59,366 nucleotides of DNA from Modicisalibacter ilicicola DSM 19980 (GCF_900128925.1 NZ_FQUJ01000003.1:147439-206804); one strand, 5' to 3'; counted from the stretch's first letter, positions 44,234 to 54,277 are shown. Program-made: numbers and translations. Notes: generated by a model not told the origin, from the letters alone.

Positions 44234-46918
44234 TCAAGAGACCAGCGGATTGGGCTTGTTCGGATCGATGCCGTACTTCTTGAGGGCATCCGTCACGACC
44301 TTGCGCTCGATCTCGCCACGCTCGGCCAGCGCCTTGAGTGCCGCCACGGTGACGAAGTAGCGGTCGACCTCGAAGAAGTGGCGCAGCTTCTCACGGGTGT
44401 CCGAACGACCGTAGCCGTCGGTGCCGAGCACGTGATAGTCGGTGGGCACCCAGGCGCGCACCTGATCGGCAAACAGCTTCATGTAGTCGGTGGAGGCGAT
44501 GGCCGGCCCCTTGCGACCCTCCAGGCAGCGCGTGACATGAGGCTTGCCCGGCTCGTCGTCGGGCTTGAGGAACGCCTGGCGATCGACTTCCAGGGCCTCG
44601 CGACGCAGTTCGTTGAAGCTGGTCACGCTCCAGATGTCGGAACCCACGCCATATTCTTCCTTGAGAATCTCGGCGGCGGCCTCTACCTCGCGCAGGATGG
44701 TCCCGGACCCCATCAGCTGCACGTGGCCCTTGCCCTTCTTGCCCGTTACCTCGCGCAGCAGGTACATGCCCTTGATGATGTCCTGCTCGGTGCCCTCCTG
44801 CATCTCGGGATGCTGGTAGTTCTCGTTCATCAGGGTGATGTAGTAGAAGCAGTTCTCCTTGTCCTGATACATCCGCTTCAGGCCGTCCTGGATGATCACT
44901 GCCAGTTCGTGGCCGTAGGTCGGGTCGTAGCTGCGGCAGTTGGGGATGGTCGAGGCCAGGATATGGCTATGGCCATCCTGGTGCTGCAAGCCTTCGCCGT
45001 TCAGCGGCGTGCGCCCCGCGGTACCCCCCATCATGAAGCCACGGGCCTGCATGTCGCCGGCGGCCCAGGCCAGGTCACCGATGCGCTGGAAGCCGAACAT
45101 CGAGTAGTAGATGTAGAAGGGCAGCAATGGCAGGTGGTTGTTGGCGTAGGAGGTCGCCGCGGCGATCCACGCCGACATGGCGCCCGCCTCGGTGATGCCT
45201 TCCTCGAGAATCTGGCCGGCCTTGTCCTCGCGGTAGTACATGATCTGCCCGGCATCCATGGGCTCGTACTTCTGGCCCTCGGAGGTGTAGATGCCAAGCT
45301 GGCGGAACATGCCCTCCATGCCGAAGGTGCGCGCCTCGTCGGGCACGATGGGCACGACCTGCTTGCCGAAGCGCTTGTTCTTGACCAGGCCGTTCAGGAT
45401 GCGCACGAAGGACATGGTGGTGGAGACTTCCCGGTCGCCGGTGCCCTTGGTCTGGCTCGCGAACATCTTGTCGTCGAGCCCGGGGATCTCGATGGCCTCG
45501 AAGTCGCTCTTGCGCGCCGGCAGGTAGCCGCCGAGCTCTTCGCGGCGACGGTGCATGTACTTGATTTCCGGGCTGTCGTCCGCCGGCTTGTAGTACGGCA
45601 TGTCGCCGCTGTCGAGCTGCTCGTCGGTGATCGGGATACTGAAGCGGTCGCGGAACTTCTTGAGCGCCTCGGTATCCATCGACTTGATCTGGTGGGCCTC
45701 CATGTCGGCCTCACCCGAGCCGCCGCCCATGCCGTAGCCCTTGACGGTGTGCGCCAGCACCACGGTGGGACGCTCGTTGGCGTTGTTGACCGCCTCGTGA
45801 TAGGCCGCGTAGACCTTGTGCGGGTCGTGCCCCCCGCGGTTTAGCTTCCAGATGTCCTCGTCGGTCATGTCCTCGACCATGGCCTTGGTCTCGGGATACT
45901 TGCCGAAGAAGTTCTCGCGGGTGTAGGCACCGCCCTGGGCCTTGCAGTTCTGGTACTCGCCGTCGACGGTCTCGTCCATGAGCTTTTGCAGGACGCCCTT
46001 CTTGTCCTGCTCGAACAGCGGGTCCCAAAGCCGGCCCCAGACCACCTTGATGACATTCCAGCCGGCGCCGCGGAACACGCCCTCGAGCTCGTCCATGACC
46101 CGAGAGTTGCCGCGCACCGGGCCGTCGAGACGCTGCAGGTTGCAGTTGACGACGAAGATCAGGTTGTCGAGTTTCTCGCGGCTCGCCAGGTGCAGGGCAC
46201 CCAGGGACTCCGGCTCGTCACATTCGCCATCCCCCAGGAAGGCCCAGATCTTGCGATCCTGCATCGGCTGCAGGCCACGCGCGTCCAGGTACTTCATGAC
46301 GTGGGCCTGGTAGATCGCGGTGATCGGGCCGATGCCCATGGAAACCGTGGGGAACTGCCAGTAGTCCGGCATCAACCAGGGGTGCGGATAGGAGGAGAGC
46401 CCGTCGCCGTCGACCTCCTGGCGGAACTTGTCCATCTGCTCCTGGGTCAGGCGCCCCTCCAGGAAGGAGCGCGCGTAGATGCCCGGCGAGCTGTGGCCCT
46501 GGATGTAGACCATGTCGCCCTTGAAATCGCCGTTGGCGGCACGGAAGAAGTGATTGAAACCTACCTCGTAGAGGGTCGCGCTCGACATGTAGCTGGCCAG
46601 GTGGCCGCCGAGGCCCTTGTGCTTCTTGTTGGTACGGATGACCTGAGCGGCCATGTTCCAGCGGATCAACGAACGGATGCGTCGCTCCATGAACATGTCC
46701 CCGGGCATGCGCGCCTCGCGATGCACGGGGATGCTGTTGCGATGGGGAGTCGTCACCGAGAAAGGCACCTTCACACCGTCACGGCGCAGACGGTCGGCCA
46801 AACGGCTCAACAGGTGCTGGGCGCGTTCCTCGCCCTCATGATCCAGGACCGACTCCAGGGATTCCAACCATTCCGCGGTTTCGGTCGGATCGATATCTTC
46901 TCTTGCCTCCAGACTCAT
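44234..46918 (-). CDS. aceE: Pyruvate dehydrogenase E1 component, homodimeric type
   Basis: The 894-residue thiamine-diphosphate enzyme decarboxylates pyruvate and acetylates the AceF lipoyl arms. The length is that of AceE homodimers (about 890). The ThDP motif GDGECDEPESLGALHLA...NCNLQ is clear (about 230-263), as are the GHSSPGIYAR and MHLYGEG-type transketolase blocks and the acetylation-loop HTVKGYGMG. The ATG at 46918 follows GGAGAG; an in-frame extension to 47002 has no ribosome site. Lipoamide dehydrogenase (E3) is not adjacent. The 304-bp upstream region carries two inverted repeats that may be operators. Confidence 0.95.
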   Translation of the reverse strand: MSLEAREDIDPTETAEWLESLESVLDHEGEERAQHLLSRLADRLRRDGVKVPFSVTTPHRNSIPVHREARMPGDMFMERRIRSLIRWNMAAQVIRTNKKHKGLGGHLASYMSSATLYEVGFNHFFRAANGDFKGDMVYIQGHSSPGIYARSFLEGRLTQEQMDKFRQEVDGDGLSSYPHPWLMPDYWQFPTVSMGIGPITAIYQAHVMKYLDARGLQPMQDRKIWAFLGDGECDEPESLGALHLASREKLDNLIFVVNCNLQRLDGPVRGNSRVMDELEGVFRGAGWNVIKVVWGRLWDPLFEQDKKGVLQKLMDETVDGEYQNCKAQGGAYTRENFFGKYPETKAMVEDMTDEDIWKLNRGGHDPHKVYAAYHEAVNNANERPTVVLAHTVKGYGMGGGSGEADMEAHQIKSMDTEALKKFRDRFSIPITDEQLDSGDMPYYKPADDSPEIKYMHRRREELGGYLPARKSDFEAIEIPGLDDKMFASQTKGTGDREVSTTMSFVRILNGLVKNKRFGKQVVPIVPDEARTFGMEGMFRQLGIYTSEGQKYEPMDAGQIMYYREDKAGQILEEGITEAGAMSAWIAAATSYANNHLPLLPFYIYYSMFGFQRIGDLAWAAGDMQARGFMMGGTAGRTPLNGEGLQHQDGHSHILASTIPNCRSYDPTYGHELAVIIQDGLKRMYQDKENCFYYITLMNENYQHPEMQEGTEQDIIKGMYLLREVTGKKGKGHVQLMGSGTILREVEAAAEILKEEYGVGSDIWSVTSFNELRREALEVDRQAFLKPDDEPGKPHVTRCLEGRKGPAIASTDYMKLFADQVRAWVPTDYHVLGTDGYGRSDTREKLRHFFEVDRYFVTVAALKALAERGEIERKVVTDALKKYGIDPNKPNPLVS

Positions 46919-47222
46919 AGACGTCTCTCCGAATGACGATGTGATGTCAGCCGCCCTTGCTCTTGTCGAAAAGGGCCATGATGCTTTTCGGTATAGCCCC
47001 ATGTCGCCGGGACGTCGCCGAAAGCCTCGTGTAATTTATTTACAAAGGTGCACCACGAATGCACCAACGTTGGCGACGAAGATACCGTAAAGCACCCCCT
47101 CTGCCAATTGAAAGCAATGTGGAAATTATTTCCAAACAGCTTGTTGCACGGCACCATGAGCATTTGCGGAACACGGCTCACCCCTCGACAGAAGTCGTAC
47201 GTCATGTAATCCAGCTACACGA
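46919..47222 (-). promoter_or_regulatory. aceE upstream region with two inverted repeats
   Basis: No gene is visible between aceE and ampD, but two symmetric sites are. GGTGCA-N7-TGCACC lies at 47047-47065, about 130 bp upstream of aceE; on the coding strand it also contains a direct GGTGCA repeat 11 bp apart. A 15-bp odd-centred palindrome TGGAAATTATTTCCA lies at 47120-47134. Neither matches the enteric PdhR site. They are candidates for regulator binding only. Confidence 0.45.
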
Positions 47223-47783
47223 TCACCGATCGCGCAACAGGGATTGGCGTAGATAAGCCCAATCGAAGGCTGGCCCCGGGTCGCTCTTGCGCAGCGGCGC
47301 TATGTGCGCATGGCTGGTGATACGCCTTGCCGTGATGCCTGGATAGGCCCTCGCCAGCGCCCGGATGCAGCGACTCAGGGTGAGATACTGACGCTCCCGA
47401 TATGGCGAGACCTCGTCCCCCTCGAGCTCGATCCCGATGCTGAAGTCGTTGAGTCCACTGCGCACGCTCCCGTTATCCCACCAGTGCGATCGGCCCGCAT
47501 GCCAGGCGCGCTTGTCGAAGGGCACGAACTGCACCGGCTCACCGTCCCGGCGAATCAAGAGATGAGCCGAGACTCTCAAGCCTTCGAGGTTAGCAAAGTA
47601 GGAATGGGCCGAAAGATCAAGGGAATTGGTGAACAGGCGCTCGATGGCGTCACCGCCGAAACGCCCGGGCGGCAGGCTGATGGAATGCAATACCAGGGCC
47701 GATATCTCGTCGTCGGGTCGCTCGTTGAAATTGGGCGATGGCACTCGCCTGGCCTCCCGCAGCCAATGCGCTTCGATCCGCAT
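47223..47783 (-). CDS. ampD: 1,6-anhydro-N-acetylmuramyl-L-alanine amidase AmpD
   Basis: A 186-residue cytosolic zinc amidase (N-acetylmuramoyl-L-alanine amidase type 2) that cleaves the peptide from anhydro-muropeptides in wall recycling. Zinc ligands are likely His33 in [11 protein letters not shown], and His and Asp in the C-terminal [26 protein letters not shown] and the FSIGIELEG block are family-typical. GGGGAGAG precedes the ATG at 47783; the longer frame to 48374 is antisense to nadC. Loss of ampD derepresses AmpC in AmpR species, but no ampR is nearby. It is divergent from nadC. Confidence 0.94.
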   Translation of the reverse strand: MRIEAHWLREARRVPSPNFNERPDDEISALVLHSISLPPGRFGGDAIERLFTNSLDLSAHSYFANLEGLRVSAHLLIRRDGEPVQFVPFDKRAWHAGRSHWWDNGSVRSGLNDFSIGIELEGDEVSPYRERQYLTLSRCIRALARAYPGITARRITSHAHIAPLRKSDPGPAFDWAYLRQSLLRDR

Positions 47784-47861
47784 GAAGGCTCTCCCCTGCC
47801 GTATGCCGGTGGCTTTCTTTATACTGGTGGCCATTGTCGCACATGCTGGAGCAAGGTCCCC

Positions 47862-48716
47862 ATGCACTATTACGAAGCACTCGCTGAAGAGATCCGCACC
47901 AGTGCCGCGCATCTGCTGGCGGAAGATGTCGGTCCGGGCGACATCACGGCGCAACTGATTCCCGAGCGCCAGTGGGCCAGGGCAAGGGTCATTTCCCGGG
48001 AAGACGCCGTGCTCTGCGGCGTGGCCTGGGTCGACGAGCTCTACCGGCGTCTCGACGCCCGGGTCAACCTGACCTGGCATGCCGCCGACGGCGACTCCCT
48101 GAGCGCCGACCACGTCTTCCTCGAGCTCGAAGGCCCGGCACGCAGCCTGCTGACCGGCGAACGCGCCGCCCTCAACCTGCTGCAGACGCTCTCGGGCACC
48201 GCGACGCGTACGCGTCATTACGTGCAGCGTGTCGCCGACAGCGGCGTGCGCCTGCTGGACACCCGCAAGACGCTGCCGGGGCTGCGTCTTGCCCAGAAGT
48301 ACGCGGTCACCTGCGGGGGCGGTCACAACCACCGCATCGGCCTGTACGACGCCTTTTTGATCAAGGAAAACCATATCGCCGCCTGTGGCAGCATCGCCGC
48401 CGCGGTCAAGGAAGCGCGCAACATCGCCAGAGACCTGCCGGTGGAGGTGGAAGTGGAGAATCTCGAGGAGCTCGAACAGGCCCTCGAAGCCGGAACCGAC
48501 ATCGTGATGCTTGACAACTTCTCGCTGGAGGAGCTGCGCGAGGCGGTGCGCATCACCGCCAGACGGGCCACCCTGGAGGCGTCGGGCAACGTCAGCGAGA
48601 CGACCCTGGAAGCGATCGCCGCCACCGGCGTGGACTGCATCTCGATCGGCGCGCTGACCAAGGACGTCAAGGCCATCGATCTGTCGATGCGGGTCATCCA
48701 GGTCGATTCCCGCTAG
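47862..48716 (+). CDS. nadC: Nicotinate-nucleotide pyrophosphorylase (quinolinate phosphoribosyltransferase)
   Basis: The 284-residue enzyme converts quinolinate and PRPP to nicotinate mononucleotide, the third step of de novo NAD synthesis. It has the ED-GPGDIT start, [12 protein letters not shown], the [10 protein letters not shown] phosphate-binding block (about 138-147) and the C-terminal EVEVENL...NF strands plus ISIGALTKD. Start ATG at 47862 is 78 bp from ampD, the classical divergent nadC-ampD pair. Its TAG stop shares the palindromic CTAG with the convergent GNAT gene. The partner nadA lies about 9 kb downstream. Confidence 0.96.
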   Translation: MHYYEALAEEIRTSAAHLLAEDVGPGDITAQLIPERQWARARVISREDAVLCGVAWVDELYRRLDARVNLTWHAADGDSLSADHVFLELEGPARSLLTGERAALNLLQTLSGTATRTRHYVQRVADSGVRLLDTRKTLPGLRLAQKYAVTCGGGHNHRIGLYDAFLIKENHIAACGSIAAAVKEARNIARDLPVEVEVENLEELEQALEAGTDIVMLDNFSLEELREAVRITARRATLEASGNVSETTLEAIAATGVDCISIGALTKDVKAIDLSMRVIQVDSR

Positions 48717-49216
48717 GGTTCAGAGTTGCTCAGCGATTTCTCCATCCGCACCCGGATCAGGCGCTGCCCCTGGCGCTCGACCCACTCTTCGCCGATGCGC
48801 CTCCAGCCGCGGCTCTCAAGGCCCGCCCACAGCATCAGGCTGGCCTCGATGCGCAGCATGGAAACCCCTTCCTCGCGCATCGCCTGTTCGGCGTAGCTCA
48901 GCAGACGTGACCCGATGCCCCGCCGGGCCAGGGAGGGCCAGACGTACAGCGTCTCGATGCGCTCCCCCTCCCTATCGAGCTCGACGAAGCCGACGCAATG
49001 TCTGTCGCAGACCGCGACCAGGGTCGGGTAGAACAGTTGTCGGGTCGCCCAGGCACTGGCTTCCCGGGGCAACGCCGAGGCCCAGGCCTCCCGCTGTGCC
49101 AGAGTGTAGTGTCCTGCCGCCCCCTGCATGACGGCGTGATGGAATACTTCTCCCTGGTCCGCCGCATCGCCCGGCACGGCCACGCGAAAGATCACACGAT
49201 CGAGCATGCTGTTCAT
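48713..49216 (-). CDS. GNAT family N-acetyltransferase
   Basis: A 167-residue single-domain acetyltransferase. A beta-strand VGFVELD, then the acetyl-CoA motif [19 protein letters not shown] (about 89-106) with R-x2-G-x-G/A, are clear, followed by [24 protein letters not shown] typical of the small GNATs of the YafP/ElaA-like type. The substrate is unknown. Its start overlaps the mtnC stop as ATGA, so the two are translated together. It converges on nadC. Confidence 0.85.
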   Translation of the reverse strand: MNSMLDRVIFRVAVPGDAADQGEVFHHAVMQGAAGHYTLAQREAWASALPREASAWATRQLFYPTLVAVCDRHCVGFVELDREGERIETLYVWPSLARRGIGSRLLSYAEQAMREEGVSMLRIEASLMLWAGLESRGWRRIGEEWVERQGQRLIRVRMEKSLSNSEP

Positions 49217-49896
49217 GACTCGGGGAGCCTTACAGCCGTGAAGCTTGCCGCCACCGGATGGTCACCGGTGATCATGCCTGCCTCGCGCACCAGCTGCGTG
49301 GTGTGGAAGTCCGCCGCCGCAGCGGCATCGAGTTCATCGACCACGTCCGACAGGAAGAGGATCTCGTGACCGGCCAGCCCCAGATGCGCCGCAATGCGTC
49401 GATAGCTCTCGGCCTCCTTCTTGGGGCCGGTGGTGGTGTCGAAGTAATCGGTCAGCAGTGGCGTGAGATCCCCCGCCTCGGAATGGGCGAACAGCAGCTT
49501 CTGCGCCCTGGCCGATCCGGACGAAAAGATGTAGAGCGGGATGCCGGCGGCGTGCCATGCCTTCATGCCTTCGACGGCATCGGGATAGACATGGCCGGTC
49601 AAGTCTCCCCGACGGTACCCCTCTTCCCAGATCATGCCCTGCAGTGCCTTGAGCGGCGTGACCCGGCGATCCGCCGCGATCCACTCGTCGAGGATCGCGA
49701 CCAACCGCTCCCGGTCGGCCTCGGGCTCGCCGGCCAGTTCACGCGTCGCGGCGAGCTGGTCAGCCACTGCCGGGTCCTCCCCGCGCTGGCGAACGAACGC
49801 CGCCATGCGACGACGGGCATAGGGAAACAACACATCACGCCCGAAGCGGATCGAGCCGGTGGTGCCCTCGATATCCATGACGATGGCGCGAATCAT
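49213..49896 (-). CDS. mtnC: Acireductone synthase (enolase-phosphatase E1)
   Basis: The 227-residue HAD-superfamily enzyme has the E1 signature MDIEGTTGSI (nucleophile Asp8), the FSSGS motif II and the Lys of GPKKEAESY, with DVVDELDAA for motif IV. It converts 2,3-diketo-5-methylthiopentyl-1-phosphate to acireductone in the methionine salvage pathway. No other salvage genes (mtnB, mtnD, mtnA) are in the window. A GGGTGA site lies before the ATG. It is coupled to the downstream GNAT gene. Confidence 0.93.
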   Translation of the reverse strand: MIRAIVMDIEGTTGSIRFGRDVLFPYARRRMAAFVRQRGEDPAVADQLAATRELAGEPEADRERLVAILDEWIAADRRVTPLKALQGMIWEEGYRRGDLTGHVYPDAVEGMKAWHAAGIPLYIFSSGSARAQKLLFAHSEAGDLTPLLTDYFDTTTGPKKEAESYRRIAAHLGLAGHEILFLSDVVDELDAAAAADFHTTQLVREAGMITGDHPVAASFTAVRLPES

Positions 49897-50038
49897 GTCA
49901 CCCGGTCTCCTGTCGGGACTTCGAAGCGCGCCCCAGGGGCACCGAGACGTTCCCGGCGGTCGCGGGCCAGTTTTTCCAGATCGATCACTTCATGCCTCTT
50001 GCCAAGAAAAAAGAGTCCACCCACGGCATAATGGTGCC

Positions 50039-50785
50039 ATGACCGACCACGCTTCAGACCTTCTTCATGAGGTCGCCTTCACCCTGACACCCATCGGGCG
50101 TATCGCCAGCGACTACCCCGACAAGTTCGGCGTACCCCGTCAACCCGGGCTAGCCCCCGCCGGAAGAGCGGTGCTGCATCTGCTGCCGCCGTTCGACGAC
50201 CCCCATGCGGTGCGAGGCCTCGAGCGGGTCAGTCATCTGTGGCTGACCTTCGTCTTTCATCGTAGCCCGAAACGCTGGACGGCGCTGGTGAGGCCGCCGC
50301 GCCTGGGGGGCAATGCCCGAACCGGCGTCTTCGCCACCCGCAGTACCCACCGCCCCAATCGCCTGGGCCTCTCGCTGGTGGAGCTGGAAAGCATCGAGAT
50401 CGATGCCGGCGTGCGCCTGTACCTGCGCGGCCACGACCTCATCGACGGCACCCCGGTGCTGGACATCAAGCCCTACCTGCCCTGGGCGGAATCGCGCCCC
50501 GATGCCGACGCCGGCTTCGCGCCGGCGGCGCCGCCGAGCCACCCCGTCGACTTCTCGCCGGAGGCCGAGGCGGCTCTCGCCCGGCGCCCCGACCGCGACT
50601 CGCTGCGCGAGCTGATCATCCAGGTACTGGCCCAGGACCCGCGCCCGGCCTATCGCGGCGACGTCGCCGACGAGCGGGTCTACGGCGTACGCCTGCGTGA
50701 TGTCGATGTGCGTTTTCGTGCCGAGGCCAGAGCGAGCGACACCCTCGTCATGAGGGTGCTGGAAATCGCCCGACCCCGGCCGTAG
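50039..50785 (+). CDS. trmO: tRNA (N6-threonylcarbamoyladenosine(37)-N6)-methyltransferase TrmO
   Basis: A 248-residue member of the TsaA/TrmO family. The N-terminal beta-barrel starts FTLTPIGRIASDYPDKFGVPRQPGL and has the conserved LWL-FVFH, RPPRLGGN, GVFATRS-HRPN-LGLS and DGTPVLDIKPYLP blocks. It methylates t6A37 of tRNA-Thr to m6t6A using SAM, refining ACY decoding. The C-terminal extension of about 90 residues is a normal feature of the enterobacterial-type TrmO. The start is uncertain because no ribosome site is clear; CATAAT, a possible -10, lies 10 bp upstream. It ends three bases before purC (convergent). Confidence 0.93.
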   Translation: MTDHASDLLHEVAFTLTPIGRIASDYPDKFGVPRQPGLAPAGRAVLHLLPPFDDPHAVRGLERVSHLWLTFVFHRSPKRWTALVRPPRLGGNARTGVFATRSTHRPNRLGLSLVELESIEIDAGVRLYLRGHDLIDGTPVLDIKPYLPWAESRPDADAGFAPAAPPSHPVDFSPEAEAALARRPDRDSLRELIIQVLAQDPRPAYRGDVADERVYGVRLRDVDVRFRAEARASDTLVMRVLEIARPRP

Positions 50786-50788
50786 CGC

Positions 50789-51502
50789 TCAGGCGAAATC
50801 GATGCCCAGTCGCCGGCCCACTTCCTCGTAGGCCTCGATGACGCCGCCCAACCCCTGGCGAAAGCGGTCCTTGTCCATCTTCTCGCGAGTCCTGGCGTCC
50901 CAAAGCCGGCAGCCATCCGGCGAGAACTCGTCGCCCAGCACCACCTCGCCATCGACCATGCCGAACTCGAGCTTGTAGTCGACCAGCAGCATGCCGCCCT
51001 CGAGGAACAGATTCTTGAGCACGTCGTTGACCCGGAAGGTCAGCGCCTTCATGCGCTCGAGCTGCGCCGGTGTCGCCCAGCCGAAGGTCTCGGCCAGGGA
51101 CTCGTTGATCATCGGGTCGCCCTTGTCGTCGTTCTTGAGAAACAGTTCGTAGGTCGGTGGATCGAGCACGATACCCTCCTCCACGCCAAGACGACGCACC
51201 AGGCCGCCGGCGGCGAGATTGCGCACCACGCATTCCACCGGGATCATGTCGAGCTTCTTGACCACGCATTCGGTATCCGACAGCAGCTTCTCGAAATGGG
51301 TGGGGATGCCCGCCTCTTCGAGCTTGCCCATGATGAAGGCATTGAACTTGTTGTTGACCATGCCCTTGCGCGCCAGGGCTTCCTTCCTCTTGCCGTCGAA
51401 GGCGCTGGTGTCGTCGCGAAAGTGCAGGATCAAGCGACCGGGATCGTCGGTGCGGTAGACGGACTTGGCCTTACCGGCATACAGCGCGTCGCGTTTTTCC
51501 AT
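50789..51502 (-). CDS. purC: Phosphoribosylaminoimidazole-succinocarboxamide synthase
   Basis: The 237-residue enzyme joins CAIR and aspartate in step 8 of purine synthesis. It has the family start [24 protein letters not shown] (about 7-30), ATP/aspartate motifs, and the LVDYKLEFG and [18 protein letters not shown] blocks. Length is normal for the bacterial monofunctional PurC. The ATG follows a GGAGACC site. It is downstream of the MBL and bamC/dapA group in the same direction with a 66-bp gap. Confidence 0.96.
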   Translation of the reverse strand: MEKRDALYAGKAKSVYRTDDPGRLILHFRDDTSAFDGKRKEALARKGMVNNKFNAFIMGKLEEAGIPTHFEKLLSDTECVVKKLDMIPVECVVRNLAAGGLVRRLGVEEGIVLDPPTYELFLKNDDKGDPMINESLAETFGWATPAQLERMKALTFRVNDVLKNLFLEGGMLLVDYKLEFGMVDGEVVLGDEFSPDGCRLWDARTREKMDKDRFRQGLGGVIEAYEEVGRRLGIDFA

Positions 51503-51568
51503 GGGGGTCTCCGAAAGGGTACGTCGTGGATGGAAGGAACACCTGGGTCAGGCATAAAAGATCGCGCT

Positions 51569-52369
51569 TCAGGCAATGAATTGCCAATCGATTCCCTTGT
51601 CCTGGGCGGCGACGACCAGTCGCCTCTCGTCGCCATCGAGCAGCGGGTCGAGGGTCTCCCGGGCCAGCTCGGGGCGGTTGTTCTGCTCGGATATATGCGA
51701 GCAGACGATATGCTGCAGGCGGTCCAGTCCCACCTGACGCAACAGCGCATGGGCCTGGCCATTGGCCAGATGCCCCCAGTCGCCGCCGACACGGCGCTTG
51801 AGATGCGGCGGGTAAGGCCCCTCGGCAAGCATCCCCGGGTCATGATTGCACTCCAGAATGAGCGCATCGCAGCCCCGGAAAGCCTTTGTCACGTGGGCGC
51901 TGGGATGGCCCAGATCGGTCAATACCCCGAGCCGCCGCCCCCAGGCGTCGATACGGAACTGCACCGGCTCCCGGGCATCGTGAGGCACGGTCACCGGGTC
52001 GATCTCCAGCCCTTCGATCGCGAAACGTGTCTGGGGCGTGATCAACCGATGCCGGGGCACGTCACCGAGTCGCCCGGAGAGCCAGGTGCCGGCACTCAGA
52101 TAGACCGGCAGACCGTGACGCCGCGCCAGGGCGCCGACGCCCCGGATATGGTCGCCATGCTCGTGAGTGACCAGCACCGCCGCCAGTTGTCGGGGGTGCA
52201 ACCCTTGCCGGGCCAGACGCGCCTCGGTTTCCCGCAGGCCGAAACCGCAGTCGATGAGGATATGCGTCTCGCCATCGCTGACCAGGGTTGCGTTGCCCTT
52301 GCTGCCGCTGCCCAATGAGGCAAAGCGCAGCTGCTGCCCCCCGGCTCGGGCAGGCTGTGGCGTTCCCAT
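51569..52369 (-). CDS. MBL-fold metallo-hydrolase
   Basis: The 266-residue metallo-beta-lactamase fold protein has HEHGDH (about residues 70-75) for the metal site. The FASLGSGSKGNATLV start is shared with YycJ/WalJ-type and related hydrolases, and the later ILECNHD, HLANGQA and CSHISEQNN blocks supply the remaining ligands. Function is likely hydrolytic, perhaps nucleic-acid related as for YycJ (inference). Its start overlaps the bamC stop by one base, so the dapA-bamC-MBL-purC order is a probable transcript, as in Pseudomonas, where this is a conserved arrangement. Confidence 0.87.
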   Translation of the reverse strand: MGTPQPARAGGQQLRFASLGSGSKGNATLVSDGETHILIDCGFGLRETEARLARQGLHPRQLAAVLVTHEHGDHIRGVGALARRHGLPVYLSAGTWLSGRLGDVPRHRLITPQTRFAIEGLEIDPVTVPHDAREPVQFRIDAWGRRLGVLTDLGHPSAHVTKAFRGCDALILECNHDPGMLAEGPYPPHLKRRVGGDWGHLANGQAHALLRQVGLDRLQHIVCSHISEQNNRPELARETLDPLLDGDERRLVVAAQDKGIDWQFIA

Positions 52370-53322
52370 CAGCGCAGGGTGGCGGCCAGCGTATCGAGCA
52401 GCTCCCGGGCGTCGCTGCCGCTCAGTGGCGCTTCGTCCGCTGCCGCGACGCGCACTCGCGTCGTCCCCTGCCCGGGTTCGTCGACCTCGAGCCGGTAGCG
52501 CCGCGTTTCCGCGTCATCGCCGAACAGACCCAAGAAACCGCCTTCCTCGCCGCGCGGAGTATACTCGACCAGGAACTCGCCACGGCTGCGATTCTGGTCG
52601 AGCAACCGGCGACCCTCGCCCGCGAAGTTGTTCTCGAGCTGGTAGAAGAGTTCCGACCAGGCGCGATCGAAGCCCAGCGCCATGAGCAGTTGCCATTCGC
52701 CACCGGCATTCTCGAGTCGCACGCGATCATCCCGGGACAGGTTCTGGGCCGCCAGAGAGACACTCTGCTCCTGCTCGCCGAAGGACGCCAGGTAGTCGTT
52801 CAAGGCCGACAGACATTGGGCATAGTGGACACCCGCAGCGTTTTCGCAGCGCACTTCGCTGGTGTTGCCACGCAGCCCCTGGCGTACGCTGAGGGTGGCC
52901 TGGTCGGTGACGATGCGACCACTGGAGGCGTCCAGCGCCTGGGTAGCGAGCCCACGCTGATCGACGAAGGCCTGCAGCCTCGGCCAGATGGCGGCCGGAG
53001 CGGCGTTGACCAGCAACCAGCGGTCCGCACCGGCCTCACGCTCCTCGATGAAGGCCTGCTCGCCCTGGCGGCTGCCCGCCAGCGGTTGGGGGCGCGGGGC
53101 CTCGAACTCACCCTCGGCCAGAAAGTCGTTGCTGGCCGGCGGGACCGGCATGGCATCTTGGTAGCGGCTGGCCCGACGCGTCTCGGGCAGTTGCAACGGC
53201 TCGGCCAGCTCGGCCTCGCGATACTCCTCGTTGCGATCGTAGTAATAGCCACTGCGGCTGCAGCCGCTTGCCGCCAGGGCGAACGCGACGGCCAGCGGTA
53301 TCCACTTGAAGACGGGGTTCAT
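52369..53322 (-). CDS. bamC: Outer membrane protein assembly factor BamC
   Basis: A 317-residue lipoprotein with a lipobox LAASGC at about residues 16-21, followed by a long unstructured N-terminal part and two helix-grip domains. The family formerly called NlpB/DapX is part of the Bam complex for outer-membrane protein insertion. It follows dapA after 70 bp, the standard order. The ATG at 53322 follows AAGGTAG; an extension to 53430 would run into dapA and is rejected. Identification rests on context plus the lipobox; the sequence itself is weakly conserved. Confidence 0.88.
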   Translation of the reverse strand: MNPVFKWIPLAVAFALAASGCSRSGYYYDRNEEYREAELAEPLQLPETRRASRYQDAMPVPPASNDFLAEGEFEAPRPQPLAGSRQGEQAFIEEREAGADRWLLVNAAPAAIWPRLQAFVDQRGLATQALDASSGRIVTDQATLSVRQGLRGNTSEVRCENAAGVHYAQCLSALNDYLASFGEQEQSVSLAAQNLSRDDRVRLENAGGEWQLLMALGFDRAWSELFYQLENNFAGEGRRLLDQNRSRGEFLVEYTPRGEEGGFLGLFGDDAETRRYRLEVDEPGQGTTRVRVAAADEAPLSGSDARELLDTLAATLR

Positions 53323-53392
53323 GCATCTACCTTTTCTTGGGGGCGCGGTCGACAAGGCCTGCAAGGCCTTGCCTGGATGCCACGGCGCGGTG

Positions 53393-54277
53393 TCACTCTT
53401 CCAGCACGCCGGCAAGCTGCAGGGCCTCATCGACGGTGGCGTGATATTTCTCGGAGAGCCAGGTCAACGGCAGGCGAATACCCTTTTCGGCATAGCCCAT
53501 GCGGTTGAGCGCCCATTTCGCTGGAATCGGGTTGGCTTCGACCCCGAGGGCGGTATGCAGCGGCATCAGGCGCGTATTGATCTGGTGGGCCTTGTCGCTG
53601 TCGCCGGCCACGGCGGCCTGGCACAGTTCGTGCATCGCCCGGGGTGCCACGTTGGCGGTCACCGATATGTCGCCATGCCCGCCCATCAGCATGAACTCGC
53701 AGGCGGTGGGATCGTCACCGGAATAGAGGGCGAAGTCGCTGCCCTTGAGACGCTCGATGAGATCCTCGGCGCGTTCCAGGTTGCCGGTGGCGTCCTTGAG
53801 GCCGATGATGTTGGGCACCTCCGCCAGCCGGAAGACCGTCTCGTTGTAGAGATCCGAACAGGTGCGACCGGGCACGTTGTAGAGGATCACCGGCAAGTCA
53901 CCCCCTTCGGCCACCGCCTTGAAGTGCTGGAACAGCCCTTCCTGGGTCGGCTTGTTGTAGTAGGGACAGACGGACAGACAGTAGTCGGCCCCCACTTCCC
54001 GGGCGTAGCGAGCCAGCTCGACGGCCTCGGAGGTGGCATTGGCGCCGGTGCCGGCAATCACCGGGATGCGACCCGCCACTTCCTCGACGATGGTACGGAT
54101 GACATCGAAATGCTCGGCGAAGGACATGGTGGTGGGCTCGCCGGTCGTGCCGGCGGCAACGATGGCATCGGTACCGTGGTCGAGATGAAAGCCCACCAGG
54201 TGGCGCAGGGCCTCCCAGTCGATCTCGCCGGAAACCTTCATCGGCGTCGCCAACGCGACGATGCTGCCTGTGATCAT
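53393..54277 (-). CDS. dapA: 4-hydroxy-tetrahydrodipicolinate synthase
   Basis: The 294-residue aldolase (class I TIM barrel) condenses pyruvate and aspartate semialdehyde, the first committed step of lysine and diaminopimelate synthesis. It has Schiff-base Lys161 in GLKDATG, Tyr133 in LYNVPGRT, and the GTTGE-T pyruvate-binding loop near residue 44. Start ATG has AGAGG upstream. It is first of the dapA-bamC set. Length and residues are fully normal. Confidence 0.96.
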   Translation of the reverse strand: MITGSIVALATPMKVSGEIDWEALRHLVGFHLDHGTDAIVAAGTTGEPTTMSFAEHFDVIRTIVEEVAGRIPVIAGTGANATSEAVELARYAREVGADYCLSVCPYYNKPTQEGLFQHFKAVAEGGDLPVILYNVPGRTCSDLYNETVFRLAEVPNIIGLKDATGNLERAEDLIERLKGSDFALYSGDDPTACEFMLMGGHGDISVTANVAPRAMHELCQAAVAGDSDKAHQINTRLMPLHTALGVEANPIPAKWALNRMGYAEKGIRLPLTWLSEKYHATVDEALQLAGVLEE

